Counted from the stretch's first letter, positions 1 through 7,629 are shown. The stretch: 21,704 nucleotides of DNA from Rhodocyclaceae bacterium UBA1310 (GCA_002307175.1 DBTS01000114.1:100508-122211), one strand, 5' to 3'. Notes: a model not told the origin generated them from the sequence alone. Numbers and translations are program-made.

Positions 1-516
1 CTGGCCCTCGCATGCACCCTGCTGCACGAGCCGCCCGTCCTGCTGCTGGATGAGCCAACCACCGGGGTAGACCCTGTATCCCGACGCGAGTTCTGGGACA
101 TCCTCACCGAGATACACGAGCGCGGCCTGACCATCTTCGTCTGCACGCCCTACATGGACGAAGCCGAACGCTGCAACCGCCTCGGCTACATCGCCTATGG
201 CCGTCTGATGGCCTGCGGCACGCCCGAGGAGTTGATCAACAACTGCGGGCTCACCACCTGGGTGGCCACAGGAGAAGATATTGCCGCTCTGGCCGACCCA
301 CTCTCTGCGACAAGCGGCATCAGCATGGTCACGCGCTTTGGCAATGCATTGCATGTCAGTGGCCCGGACGCCTCTGCACTTGAAGCCGCAATCGCCCCCT
401 ATCGCCTGCGCCAGGGCATCCGCTGGGCACAGAGCAGACCGGAACTGGAGGATCTGTTTATCCATCTGATGGGCCAGGCCCGCGATAATTTTGAACCCCG
501 GCACGCCTCATCATGA
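1..516 (+). CDS. ABC transporter ATP-binding protein, 3' part only (ABC-2 exporter)
   Basis: The frame is open from the first base, so the start and the Walker A region lie outside the window. The visible 171 residues hold Walker B followed by the catalytic Glu (VLLLDEPT, near residue 17), the D-loop (GVDP) and the switch region, then a C-terminal tail of about 100 residues typical of drug or lipid export ATPases of the DrrA/YbhF type. The protein would bind and hydrolyse ATP on the cytoplasmic face and drive the permease encoded next. The stop overlaps the downstream start (ATGA), so the two are translationally coupled. Oddity: where most ABC ATPases have the H-loop histidine, this one reads CTPYMDEAE, with proline (bases 148-150). 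YbhF-like ATPases also lack this histidine at that place, so this may be a subfamily trait. The substrate is unknown. Confidence 0.93.
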   Translation: MALACTLLHEPPVLLLDEPTTGVDPVSRREFWDILTEIHERGLTIFVCTPYMDEAERCNRLGYIAYGRLMACGTPEELINNCGLTTWVATGEDIAALADPLSATSGISMVTRFGNALHVSGPDASALEAAIAPYRLRQGIRWAQSRPELEDLFIHLMGQARDNFEPRHASS

Positions 517-1649
517 TGCGCATGTTCAGTCTCGGTCGCCTGCTGGCGGTGATCCACAAGGAATTCATCCAGATCCGTCGTGATCGGGCCACTTTCGCCA
601 TGATGATCGGCATCCCGCTGGCGCAGCTGATGCTCTTTGGCTATGCCATCAACAGCGACCCGAAACACCTGCCAACTGTATTGGTCGTGCATGAGCAAAG
701 CGAGTTTTCGCGCAGCATCGTGCAGGCCATGACAAATTCCGAGTATTTCGACATTCTCTCGACACACAGCTCGGAAACAGAGGCCGACCGTCTGCTGGCG
801 CTCGGGCAGGCCCAGTTCGCCATCACCATCCCCGCTGATTTCTCTCGCCGCCTGATACGCGGGGAAAACGCCCAGATCCTCGTGGAAGCGGATGCCACCG
901 ACCCTGCCGGCACCGGCAATGCCATCTCCGCACTCCAGCAGATGAGTAGCAGCCTGATTACCCACGATCTGAAAGGACCCCTCGCCCAATTGACAGGCAG
1001 CCCTCCGCCTTATCAGATCATCATCCACCGCCGCTACAATCCGGACGCGCTGACTGCCTACAACATCATTCCCGGCCTGATCGGGGTGATCCTGACGATG
1101 ACCATGATCATGTCGACGGCCCTCGGGCTCACACGCGAAGTGGAACGCGGCACGATGGAAAATCTCCTCGCCACCCCCGTGCGCCCGCTGGAAGTAATGA
1201 TAGGCAAGATCACGCCCTATATCGTCGTCGGGGTCATCTCGATGGTGCTGGTGCTCGCCGCTGCACGCTGGCTGTTTGCCGTGCCATTTGTGGGCAACCT
1301 GTGGCTGCTGGTGGCCGTGATGCTGCTCTTCATCGCCGCCAATCTGGTGGTGGGAATCACCGTGTCGAGCATTGCCCGCAACCAGATGCAGGCACTCCAG
1401 CTGACCTTTTTCTTCTTCCTGCCCTCAATTCTGCTCTCTGGCTTCATGTTCCCCTTCCGGGGCATGCCAGGCTGGGCACAGGCCATCGGCGAAATCCTGC
1501 CCAACACGCATTTCATGCGCATCACGCGTGGCATCATGCTCAAGGGTAACGGACTGGCCGAATCCTGGCCCGACCTTTGGCCACTGCTGCTGTTCATGCT
1601 ACTGGTGATGGGGATAGGTCTGCTGCGCTTCCGGCGTACCCTGGATTGA
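513..1649 (+). CDS. ABC-2 type transporter permease (YhhJ/YbhR-like)
   Basis: A 378-residue integral membrane protein. An N-terminal hydrophobic segment (about residues 28-46) is followed by a large non-cytoplasmic domain (about 50-180), then five or six hydrophobic segments in the C-terminal half, including one around IIPGLIGVILTMTMIMST and a strongly aromatic one (LTFFFFLPSILLSGFMFPF). The EVERGTMENLLATPVRP stretch is the conserved cytoplasmic loop of ABC-2 permeases that contacts the ATPase. Overall length and order match the YhhJ/YbhS/YbhR half-transporters, which usually work with a periplasmic HlyD-type adaptor; that adaptor would lie upstream of this window. The start overlaps the ATPase stop by four bases (ATGA). 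ATG codons also occur at 516 and 522. The exported substrate cannot be told from sequence. Confidence 0.93.
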   Translation: MMRMFSLGRLLAVIHKEFIQIRRDRATFAMMIGIPLAQLMLFGYAINSDPKHLPTVLVVHEQSEFSRSIVQAMTNSEYFDILSTHSSETEADRLLALGQAQFAITIPADFSRRLIRGENAQILVEADATDPAGTGNAISALQQMSSSLITHDLKGPLAQLTGSPPPYQIIIHRRYNPDALTAYNIIPGLIGVILTMTMIMSTALGLTREVERGTMENLLATPVRPLEVMIGKITPYIVVGVISMVLVLAAARWLFAVPFVGNLWLLVAVMLLFIAANLVVGITVSSIARNQMQALQLTFFFFLPSILLSGFMFPFRGMPGWAQAIGEILPNTHFMRITRGIMLKGNGLAESWPDLWPLLLFMLLVMGIGLLRFRRTLD

Positions 1650-1680
1650 CAGCTTGCCCCGGGCAGCATGACATCTTCGT

Positions 1681-1686
1681 TATAAT
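1681..1686 (+). promoter_or_regulatory. Possible -10 element for the potassium channel gene
   Basis: A perfect TATAAT lies 32 bases after the permease stop and 53 bases before the chosen channel start. No good -35 hexamer sits at 16-18 bases upstream; TTGCCC at 1654 would need a 21-base spacer. Transcription from here would begin near 1693, which argues against the in-frame ATG at 1685 as the start of the channel. Confidence 0.4.
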
Positions 1687-1738
1687 GGGTACTTTCCAGC
1701 ACCCGAGCGCCATTGTGAGACTCCGTCCCTGGCCCGAC

Positions 1739-2800
1739 ATGCAAGCCCGCGGTGGCCGCCGCCGCACCACCCGCAAACCTCTGGCCCAGAACGGCCAGTT
1801 GCCGCGCATCCTCAAACGCATCTACTTTGCCGCCGGCATGCTGGTGGCTGTCACCGTGCTGGGCACCCTGGGCTTCATGCTCATCGACGATTCGGGATCA
1901 AGTTTCTCGGATGCGCTGTACATGACGCTGATCACCATCACCACCGTGGGCTATGGCGAGGCCGTGCCACTGCATACGATAGGTGCGCGCATCTATGCTG
2001 GCCTGATCGCCTTCATCGGCTTTGGCGGCGTCACCTTCCTGTTCACCAGCCTGAGCGTATTTTTTCTCGAAAGCGATTTCGATTTCACCCTGCGGAGGGG
2101 CCGCATGAACAAGAAAATTGATCATTTGAACAAGCATTTCATCGTCTGTGGCTATGGCAGAGTGGGCCAGAATGTCGGCGCCGAACTGTTTGCCACCAAG
2201 CGCACATTTGTCGCGCTTGACCCCGATCTGCAGCTTCTGCTCTCGCAGGCCGACCGCAATGACCTCCTGGTCTGGCAACATGGCGACGCCACTGACGACG
2301 ATCAGCTGATCACCGCCGGCATTGATCGTGCCCAGGGCATCTTTGCGGTGAGCAATGACGACGCCAAGAACATGATGATTGCCCTCACCGCCAAACAGCT
2401 CAACCCGAACGTGCGGGTGGTGGCACGCTGCCACGATGTGCGCAGCGAGGAAAAACTCCGCAAGGCAGGAGCAGATCAGGTGGTGTTGCCCGACTTCACC
2501 GGCGGGCTGCGCATCGTCTCGATGATGGTACGCCCCCAGGCGCAAGGTTTCATCGAAGCGATCATGCGCTCCGATGAGAACATCCGCATGGAGGAGATCA
2601 CCCTGCCGGCAGACTTTAAACCCTGCGCACTGGGCCAACTCAAGTTGCGCAACCCGGAGGTGATCCTCATGGCGGTGCGTGGCGAAGGCCACTGGCAATT
2701 CAACCCGCAGGATGATTTTGAGTTGCGCCCCGGCCAGGTGCTGGTGGCCATGGCAACGCCACAGGGGCTGGTAAGCTGCGAGAAGGCACTCGGCGCGTAA
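1739..2800 (+). CDS. Potassium channel protein with C-terminal RCK (TrkA-N/TrkA-C) domain
   Basis: A 353-residue MthK-like channel subunit: two membrane helices, a pore loop and a soluble gating domain. TM1 is about residues 25-48, the pore helix and selectivity filter TTVGYGE fall at 68-74 (TVGYG is the K+ signature), and TM2 is about 80-106. An RCK domain starts near residue 128 with a Rossmann motif (VCGYGRVG) and an acidic residue after the second strand (ALDPD), usual for nucleotide or ligand binding. The end resembles a TrkA-C domain. It would assemble as a tetramer in the inner membrane and pass K+ under control of the cytoplasmic RCK ring. Start choice: ATG 1739 lies downstream of the TATAAT at 1681; GTG 1715 in the same frame is the main alternative, and neither has a clear ribosome binding site. 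It is a separate unit from the exporter genes, 89 bases downstream. A second, internal start site is listed separately. Confidence 0.88.
   Translation: MQARGGRRRTTRKPLAQNGQLPRILKRIYFAAGMLVAVTVLGTLGFMLIDDSGSSFSDALYMTLITITTVGYGEAVPLHTIGARIYAGLIAFIGFGGVTFLFTSLSVFFLESDFDFTLRRGRMNKKIDHLNKHFIVCGYGRVGQNVGAELFATKRTFVALDPDLQLLLSQADRNDLLVWQHGDATDDDQLITAGIDRAQGIFAVSNDDAKNMMIALTAKQLNPNVRVVARCHDVRSEEKLRKAGADQVVLPDFTGGLRIVSMMVRPQAQGFIEAIMRSDENIRMEEITLPADFKPCALGQLKLRNPEVILMAVRGEGHWQFNPQDDFELRPGQVLVAMATPQGLVSCEKALGA
2094..2107 (+). promoter_or_regulatory. Internal Shine-Dalgarno and ATG for a separate RCK subunit
   Basis: GGAGG (2094-2098) lies six bases before an in-frame ATG (2105-2107) at residue 123 of the channel, exactly between TM2 and the RCK domain. 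The peptide from this start begins MNKKIDHLNKHFIVCGYG, that is, a complete RCK domain without membrane segments. In the archaeal channel MthK an internal start (Met107) at the equivalent place makes the free RCK subunits that complete the octameric gating ring. Here the signal is stronger than the one at the main start. That it is used is inferred. Confidence 0.6.
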
Positions 2801-2828
2801 CACATGTATTGAACCGGGAAACGGGTAA

Positions 2829-3171
2829 CGACGCCCCCGGGCCATCCGAACAGGCGTCAGGAAGCCAGGCACGTGCTATAGGGCCGTCGGCATACGCCTG
2901 GAACTGCCAGAATGCTGCAACCGCATGGTGGAAACCGAACTATGGAGCCGCTACGGCAACATCATTTCGGGACTCAACCGGATTGCCGTGGTCGCACTGC
3001 GGCGAGCCACTGCTCGGCGTGGGCGCCTTTGAATTCACCGTCACCTGGTACTTCCCGCAACACCCTTCGGTGAATGAACTGACCGTGCTCGTTGATGAAA
3101 AGAATGCCACCTTCCCCGAGCTGATCGCACGGCTCAAGAATGGTGGCAGCCTCAAGCCCGCCAGACATTAG
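2829..3171 (+). pseudogene. Frame-disrupted reading frame, no recognised product
   Basis: Two protein-like stretches lie in different frames between the channel gene and the convergent rmuC. The first (about 2877-3010) reads through segments such as LELPECCNRMVETELW and NIISGLNRIAVVAL and stops at 3030. The second (about 3010-3171) reads GAFEFTVTWYFPQHPSV and ELTVLVDEKNATFPELI and ends at TAG 3169-3171, only six bases from the rmuC stop. Joining them needs a +1 shift near 3000-3012. The first frame has no ATG after its upstream stop at 2826. The second is open back to a TTG at 2809, but its N-terminal part has poor composition. This suggests a decayed gene or a sequencing error. I do not recognise the family. 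Confidence 0.35.
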
Positions 3172-3177
3172 CAACGC

Positions 3178-4566
3178 TCAGGCCTCTTCATCCGGGGCTG
3201 CCAGCAAGGCACCCACATCATCGAGTTCCACCGCTTCGATTTTCTGGAAGTGCCTGGAAATCTTGCGGCTGGAGGTATGCACATTCTGCGCATCCTCATG
3301 TGCCAGCCGGATATGGTCGGCCAGCTTCTGCATGCGCGCATCGAAGAGCCCGAAATCCTTGGAGAGCTTGCCCAGCGCATCCTTGATGAGGTGGATCTGC
3401 TTGCGCGTCTCGACATCCTTGAGCACCGCACGCGCCGTGTTGAGCACTGCCATCAGCGTGGTGGGGGAGACGATCCACACACACCGGCCCTGGGCATAAG
3501 CCACCAGATCCGGGTGATACGCATGGATCTCGGCGAATACCGCCTCTGCCGGCACAAACATTACCGCACCATCGGCGGTTTCGCCGGGCACGATGTATTT
3601 ATCCGCAATAGCATCGACATGCCGCTTGATATCCTGCTTGAAGGCCGCCGTTGCGAGCTTGCGCTCCACCTCGCCCGCATCCGCCATGAACATGCGATGG
3701 TAATTTTCGAGCGGAAACTTGGAGTCCACCGCCACTCGCCCGGTGGGCTCCGGCAGTTTGAGCACGCAATCAGCGCGCACGCCCGAAGCCAACTGGCACT
3801 GGAACTCATAGGCATCGGGCGGCAAGGCATTCTCGACAAGGGCTTCGAGCTGCACTTCACCGAAGGCCCCACGCGCCTTCTTGTCACCCAGGAGTTCCTG
3901 CAGGCTCACCACATTCACGGTGAGCTCGCCGATCTTTTTCTGCGCCTCATCAATCAGCGCCAGCCGCGTCATGACACTGGCAAACGTCTCATTGGTCTTC
4001 TTGAAGCCCTCGTCGAGCCTCTGCCCGACCACGCCGGTAATCGCATCAAGCCGCTCGTTGAGCGTGCGTGTCAGGGTCTCTGTCGTCTCAGCCTGTTGCA
4101 GGGCCGCCTTGCGCAAGCCATCCTGCAGCAACTCACGGTCGGCACGGGTGGCCTCGGCCAGTTTTTCCAGCGTCTGCGAGAGCATTTCAGTCTTCAGCGC
4201 TGTCTGGCTCTGCTGCAGGGTGCTGGCCAGTTCGGTGAGCCGGTTGGCCGTATCGGCACCCTGCGCCGTCACCAGTTTGTGCAATGCCAGATGCAGCGCC
4301 TGCATACCTTCCCGGGTGGCACGCAGTTCGCCACCCACGAGGCTGCGCAAACGCTCTGCGCTCTCGATCTGGGCTGCCGTCATGCGGTCCCCCAGGCGAT
4401 CAAGCCCGGCCGCCTGATCCATCAGCATGGCACGATTGCCTTCGGCAAGGGCCGCCTGAAGATACTGCTTCATGGCCTCGCCCTGGCGAGCCACACGCCA
4501 GCCCAGCCATGCTACCGCCAGTACCAGCATTGCCATGACAGCGAGCAGCCACGCGCTGCCCGGCAT
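3178..4566 (-). CDS. rmuC: DNA recombination protein RmuC
   Basis: A 462-residue protein close in length to E. coli RmuC (475). An N-terminal membrane anchor (about residues 5-25) is followed by a long region rich in Gln, Leu and Glu that should be coiled coil (about 25-200), then the RmuC domain (about 210-430) with the family landmarks GAFGEVQLEALVENALPP, VAVDSKFPLENYHRM and VSPTTLMAVLNTA. RmuC limits recombination at inverted repeats, and its C-terminal domain has been assigned to the PD-(D/E)XK nuclease-like fold; the E and D-x-K residues in the first two landmarks fit that. The ATG at 4566 shares its A with the stop of yaeQ (TGATG), so translation should be coupled. A TTG one codon upstream is a possible alternative start. 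It is the last gene of the minus-strand run. Confidence 0.95.
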   Translation of the reverse strand: MPGSAWLLAVMAMLVLAVAWLGWRVARQGEAMKQYLQAALAEGNRAMLMDQAAGLDRLGDRMTAAQIESAERLRSLVGGELRATREGMQALHLALHKLVTAQGADTANRLTELASTLQQSQTALKTEMLSQTLEKLAEATRADRELLQDGLRKAALQQAETTETLTRTLNERLDAITGVVGQRLDEGFKKTNETFASVMTRLALIDEAQKKIGELTVNVVSLQELLGDKKARGAFGEVQLEALVENALPPDAYEFQCQLASGVRADCVLKLPEPTGRVAVDSKFPLENYHRMFMADAGEVERKLATAAFKQDIKRHVDAIADKYIVPGETADGAVMFVPAEAVFAEIHAYHPDLVAYAQGRCVWIVSPTTLMAVLNTARAVLKDVETRKQIHLIKDALGKLSKDFGLFDARMQKLADHIRLAHEDAQNVHTSSRKISRHFQKIEAVELDDVGALLAAPDEEA

Positions 4567-5111
4567 CAAGCCCGCTCCTGCGTCAGGCGGCGCGGCTCAA
4601 TCTGCACGACATCAGCGGCGGCCGAAACCATCACCTGCCCATCCTGAATCGTGCATTGCAGCTCCATGCCGCGCTCAACCAGGGCGACCAGGCCGCTACA
4701 GTCCTGCGCGGAGAGACTCCACACGGTGAGTTTGTCGAGCCGCTCCAGGGCTGCAGCATTCTGCTGCCACCATTGATCCTGCGAGCGTCCGTAGACATAC
4801 ACGCTGACGCGATCCGCACGCCCGCAGGCGCGCCGCAGCAGGCGCTCTTCCGGGAGGCCAACCTCGATCCAATGCAGCACGGACCCCGTGAGATCGCGAT
4901 CCCACAACGCCGGATCATCTTCCGATGAAATACCGCGGCCAAATTCGAGGGTTTCACTGGCATTCATGACGAACGCCAGGAGGCGCACCATCATGCGCTC
5001 GTCGGTCTCGGAGGGATGCCTTGCCAGGGTCAGGGTGTGGGTCTGATAGTACTGACGGTCCAGGTCGGAGATACCCACTTCCGCCCGGAAAACAGTGGAA
5101 CGCAGTGCCAA
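4566..5111 (-). CDS. yaeQ: YaeQ family protein
   Basis: A 181-residue protein, the same length as E. coli YaeQ. It is recognised by the conserved N-terminal half (ALRSTVFRAEVGISDLDR, then LARHPSETDERMMVRLLAF) and the central segment with DPALWDRDLTGSVLHWIEVG and RVSVYVYG. The family has a variant PD-(D/E)XK nuclease-like fold; E. coli YaeQ was reported to compensate for loss of RfaH, but the molecular activity is not established. The start is a TTG at 5111: no ATG occurs until residue 40, homologues begin with the same MAL sequence, and AAGG sits six to seven bases upstream. It lies nine bases after tusA and ends in a TGATG overlap with rmuC, so the three genes form one operon. Confidence 0.93.
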   Translation of the reverse strand: MALRSTVFRAEVGISDLDRQYYQTHTLTLARHPSETDERMMVRLLAFVMNASETLEFGRGISSEDDPALWDRDLTGSVLHWIEVGLPEERLLRRACGRADRVSVYVYGRSQDQWWQQNAAALERLDKLTVWSLSAQDCSGLVALVERGMELQCTIQDGQVMVSAAADVVQIEPRRLTQERA

Positions 5112-5120
5112 GCGATTACC

Positions 5121-5354
5121 TTACTTGTGACGCAGCAGAAAGACGAATTCCTCGCCTTCACCACTACGGGATTCGAGCAGCTCGTGCCCAGTCTGACGCG
5201 TGAAGGCCTCAAAATCCTTCGCCGTGCCCGGATCGGTAGCCACCACCTTGAGGACCTGCCCCGAGGTGAGTTCAGCCAGCTTTTTCTTGGTACGCAAAAT
5301 GGGCAGCGGGCACCGCAGGCCACGCACATCCAGTTCGCTGTCAAAAGTATCCAT
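5121..5354 (-). CDS. tusA: TusA/SirA-like sulfur carrier protein
   Basis: A 77-residue protein of the TusA family (E. coli TusA has 81). The N-terminal signature LDVRGLRCPLPIL carries the CPxP motif with the persulfide-carrying cysteine at residue 15. TusA-type proteins accept sulfur from a cysteine desulfurase such as IscS and pass it on for tRNA thiolation; in E. coli TusA also influences molybdenum cofactor synthesis. Three in-frame ATGs exist (5384, 5360, 5354). I chose 5354 because AAGGA lies five bases upstream, whereas 5360 has no spaced ribosome binding site. It follows bepA by 62 bases and precedes yaeQ by nine, and moaC is the divergent neighbour of bepA. A YeeD/YedF-type paralogue rather than true TusA cannot be excluded. 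Confidence 0.9.
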   Translation of the reverse strand: MDTFDSELDVRGLRCPLPILRTKKKLAELTSGQVLKVVATDPGTAKDFEAFTRQTGHELLESRSGEGEEFVFLLRHK

Positions 5355-5416
5355 ATTCATCCTTGTGCCGCCGGCTGGCGGCATTCATGATTTTTTGAAG
5401 GCAAAGTATCCCACTG

Positions 5417-6898
5417 TTAGAGGAGATCGTTGCCATCCTTCTTTTTCTTTTTATCCTTGTCCTCATCCTGCAGGTTGCGCAACTCGCGCAGCCGCGCATC
5501 GATGGAGGCCTGTTCGACGTAGTCCCCGCTGCGGTCGCGCTGCGCGAGTTTGAGCTGATCGACTGCCGCTTCCAGATCGCCCTGCAGCACATACACTTCA
5601 GCCTGGGCCCGATGCGCCAGCCCGTTGCGCCCAAGTGTCGTGGCCGCTTTGGATTGCAGCATGTACAGGCGATAGTCATCCCGATTGGTACGCAGGGGGC
5701 GATCCACCGCCTTGAGTGCCTCATCAGGCTTGCCAGCATCCATCCAGGCTTCCGCCTCACAGTACACCAGCGAACGGCGCACGGGATAGGCGGCCTGCGC
5801 AGCGTGGCACAGCCGGGCGGCTTCCTCGAAATGCTTCTCTCCCTGCGCAATATCCGCAGCCAGCATATCCACCATCGAACTTTCAGGTTTAAGCGCCTGC
5901 AGCTGGGCTAATGCCTTTTGGGCTTCAGGGAAATTACGCAGATCAAGATAGGCACGCCCCAGACCATACCAGTGCGCAATCTGCTCAAGCCGGGTCTTGA
6001 AAGGGCGATCCGTCAGGCGTTCCACTGCCAGCCGCCCGCCCAGGCTCAGAACCTCGATTTTCTGGCGCATCAGGATGTAATTGACCGAACTCTCCTGTTT
6101 GTGCGGCGGCAACTGGTGAACACGCCCTTCCATGTCGACAATACGATCCTGTGTCAGTGGGTGGGTACGCAGATAGCCAAAAGCCGGATTTTCCCCCGCG
6201 CGGGTCTGCTGGTACATGCGCTGAAAGAAATCAATCATGCCCTGCGGATCAAATCCGGCACTCGAGAGGATCTGCATGCCCATGCGATCAGCCTCGCGTT
6301 CATAGTCGCGCGAAAACGACAGCTGGCGCTGGATCGCGGCGGCCTGCCCGCCAATCAGGGCGGCCCCGGCAGCGTCGGGACTGTTGCGTCCGACCAGCAC
6401 GGCAAGCAGCACGGAGGCCAGCACCATCGCGGTGGTATTGGGCGCGCGCGCCAGCATGCGGGCAATGTGATGCTGCTCAACGTGGCCCATTTCGTGGGAA
6501 AGCACTGCGGCCAGTTCTGACTCGGTCTGGGTGGTCACGATCAGTGCGGTATGCACTCCGATGATCCCGCCCGGCATCGAGAAAGCATTGATCGTCGGGT
6601 CCTTGAGCACGAAAAACTGATAGTTGTCGCGCTCGGTGACACCGCCCGAGGCCAGCCGGTGCCCTACGGCAGAGAGATATTCCTCCACTTCGGGGTCGTC
6701 CAGATAGGTGGGTTCGTGAAAACGCACATCGCGTAGCACTTCCTCGGCAATATGCTTTTCCTGCGCAGGGGTCAGGGAATCCTGTGCAGGGTCACCAAGA
6801 TCGGGCAATGGCGCCATCTGTGCCGCGGCTTCCTGCAGGAGGAACAGCGAGATGAGGCTCCAGCCCAAAACACGTCGCAAGACAGAAAATGTTCGCAT
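5417..6898 (-). CDS. bepA: M48 family periplasmic metalloprotease, BepA-like
   Basis: A 493-residue secreted protein, similar in size to E. coli BepA/YfgC (487). A signal peptide (MRTFSVLRR, a hydrophobic core, cleavage near AAA at residues 24-26) leads into the M48 protease domain with zinc motif HEMGH (135-139) and the third ligand Glu202 in READRMG. A hydrophobic segment around 155-172 lies between them. His246 in RTHPLTQ matches the regulatory histidine known from E. coli BepA. The C-terminal half is TPR-like helical repeats. BepA monitors assembly of the LPS transporter LptD and degrades stalled outer-membrane proteins. It is first in the bepA-tusA-yaeQ-rmuC run and divergent from moaC. 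The ending (DKDKKKKKDGNDLL) is a lysine-rich tail. No ribosome binding site precedes the ATG; see the promoter entry. Confidence 0.94.
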   Translation of the reverse strand: MRTFSVLRRVLGWSLISLFLLQEAAAQMAPLPDLGDPAQDSLTPAQEKHIAEEVLRDVRFHEPTYLDDPEVEEYLSAVGHRLASGGVTERDNYQFFVLKDPTINAFSMPGGIIGVHTALIVTTQTESELAAVLSHEMGHVEQHHIARMLARAPNTTAMVLASVLLAVLVGRNSPDAAGAALIGGQAAAIQRQLSFSRDYEREADRMGMQILSSAGFDPQGMIDFFQRMYQQTRAGENPAFGYLRTHPLTQDRIVDMEGRVHQLPPHKQESSVNYILMRQKIEVLSLGGRLAVERLTDRPFKTRLEQIAHWYGLGRAYLDLRNFPEAQKALAQLQALKPESSMVDMLAADIAQGEKHFEEAARLCHAAQAAYPVRRSLVYCEAEAWMDAGKPDEALKAVDRPLRTNRDDYRLYMLQSKAATTLGRNGLAHRAQAEVYVLQGDLEAAVDQLKLAQRDRSGDYVEQASIDARLRELRNLQDEDKDKKKKKDGNDLL

Positions 6899-6904
6899 GA
6901 GGCT

Positions 6905-6932
6905 ATGATACTGCCCGCGGGGATTCGTTCAA
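6905..6932 (-). promoter_or_regulatory. Predicted bepA promoter, possibly giving a leaderless mRNA
   Basis: On the minus strand TTGAAC (6932-6927) and TATCAT (6910-6905) are separated by 16 bases, a good sigma-70 pair. The -10 hexamer ends only six bases before the bepA ATG at 6898, so the expected transcription start coincides with the A of the start codon. This fits the absence of any Shine-Dalgarno sequence there. An upstream promoter inside the bepA-moaC gap would be the alternative. Confidence 0.5.
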
Positions 6933-7004
6933 ACCCTCCGATTTTTCCATCTCTGTTGCCTGGCGAATATCGTCCCACAGCACTTTTTTCAGGATTTACC
7001 TTGG

Positions 7005-7487
7005 ATGAGCTCCGAACTGACACACTTTGACGCCGCCGGAAATGCCCATATGGTCGACGTCTCTGCCAAGGCGGAAACCGTACGCCGCGCCGTAGCCACT
7101 GGCAGTATCCGCATGCAGCCAGCCACCCTGGCGATGATCATGTCGGGCAGTGCCAAAAAGGGCGACGTACTCGGCGTGGCACGGATTGCTGCGATTCAGG
7201 GCGCCAAACGCACCTCGGACCTGATTCCGCTATGCCATCCCATTCCGCTGACCCGTGTTGCCGTGGAGTTCTCCGTGAATGAACCGGAAAACCGCGTCCA
7301 CTGCACGGTAACGGCAGAGACCGTCGGCCGCACGGGCGTGGAGATGGAAGCGCTGACAGCAGTCAATGTCGGCCTGCTGACCATTTACGATATGTGCAAG
7401 GCGGTGGATCGCGGCATGTGCATTGAATCCGTCGGCCTGCTTGAGAAGGAAGGCGGCAAGTCCGGCCACTGGAAGGCATCAGTCTGA
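7005..7487 (+). CDS. moaC: Cyclic pyranopterin monophosphate synthase MoaC
   Basis: A 160-residue protein, essentially the length of E. coli MoaC (161). MoaC acts in the cytoplasm with MoaA to turn GTP into cyclic pyranopterin monophosphate, the first intermediate of molybdenum cofactor synthesis. Family motifs are clear: KGDVLGVARIAAIQGAKRTS, then LIPLCHPIPL with the conserved His78, VGRTGVEMEALTAV, and YDMCKAVDR with Asp129 and Lys132, which match the catalytic Asp128/Lys131 pair of the E. coli enzyme. The ATG at 7005 is preceded by only a weak ribosome binding site. The gene stands alone on the plus strand, 106 bases from the divergent bepA; no moaA, moaD or moaE gene is in the window. The sulfur-carrier gene tusA is two genes away. 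Confidence 0.96.
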   Translation: MSSELTHFDAAGNAHMVDVSAKAETVRRAVATGSIRMQPATLAMIMSGSAKKGDVLGVARIAAIQGAKRTSDLIPLCHPIPLTRVAVEFSVNEPENRVHCTVTAETVGRTGVEMEALTAVNVGLLTIYDMCKAVDRGMCIESVGLLEKEGGKSGHWKASV

Positions 7488-7575
7488 ACCGTTCCGATCT
7501 GCCATCCACATCCGGACGGAATGAATCAACCCGCCTGGGTGCCGCACGCGGCCAAGGATGTAGCGGGACATGCCT

Positions 7576-7581
7576 TATAAT
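7576..7581 (+). promoter_or_regulatory. Probable -10 element for the CYTH-CHAD gene
   Basis: A perfect TATAAT lies 48 bases before the ATG at 7630 in the 142-base gap after moaC. No convincing -35 hexamer is present at the usual distance, so an activator may be needed, or the promoter may be elsewhere. Confidence 0.4.
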
Positions 7582-7629
7582 CAGCTTTCGCTGTATTGAC
7601 CCCATTGCAATTGCATAGAGACCCCTGGC

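Noticed and set aside
1577..1738. Longer N-terminus for the potassium channel starting inside the permease gene
   Set aside because: The extra residues have no similarity to channel N-termini, overlap the permease, and precede the TATAAT at 1681.
3250..4647. 465-codon open frame on the plus strand opposite rmuC
   Set aside because: It is a mirror of a clearly recognised rmuC gene in GC-rich DNA; its product has the odd His/Arg/Leu-rich composition of an antisense frame.
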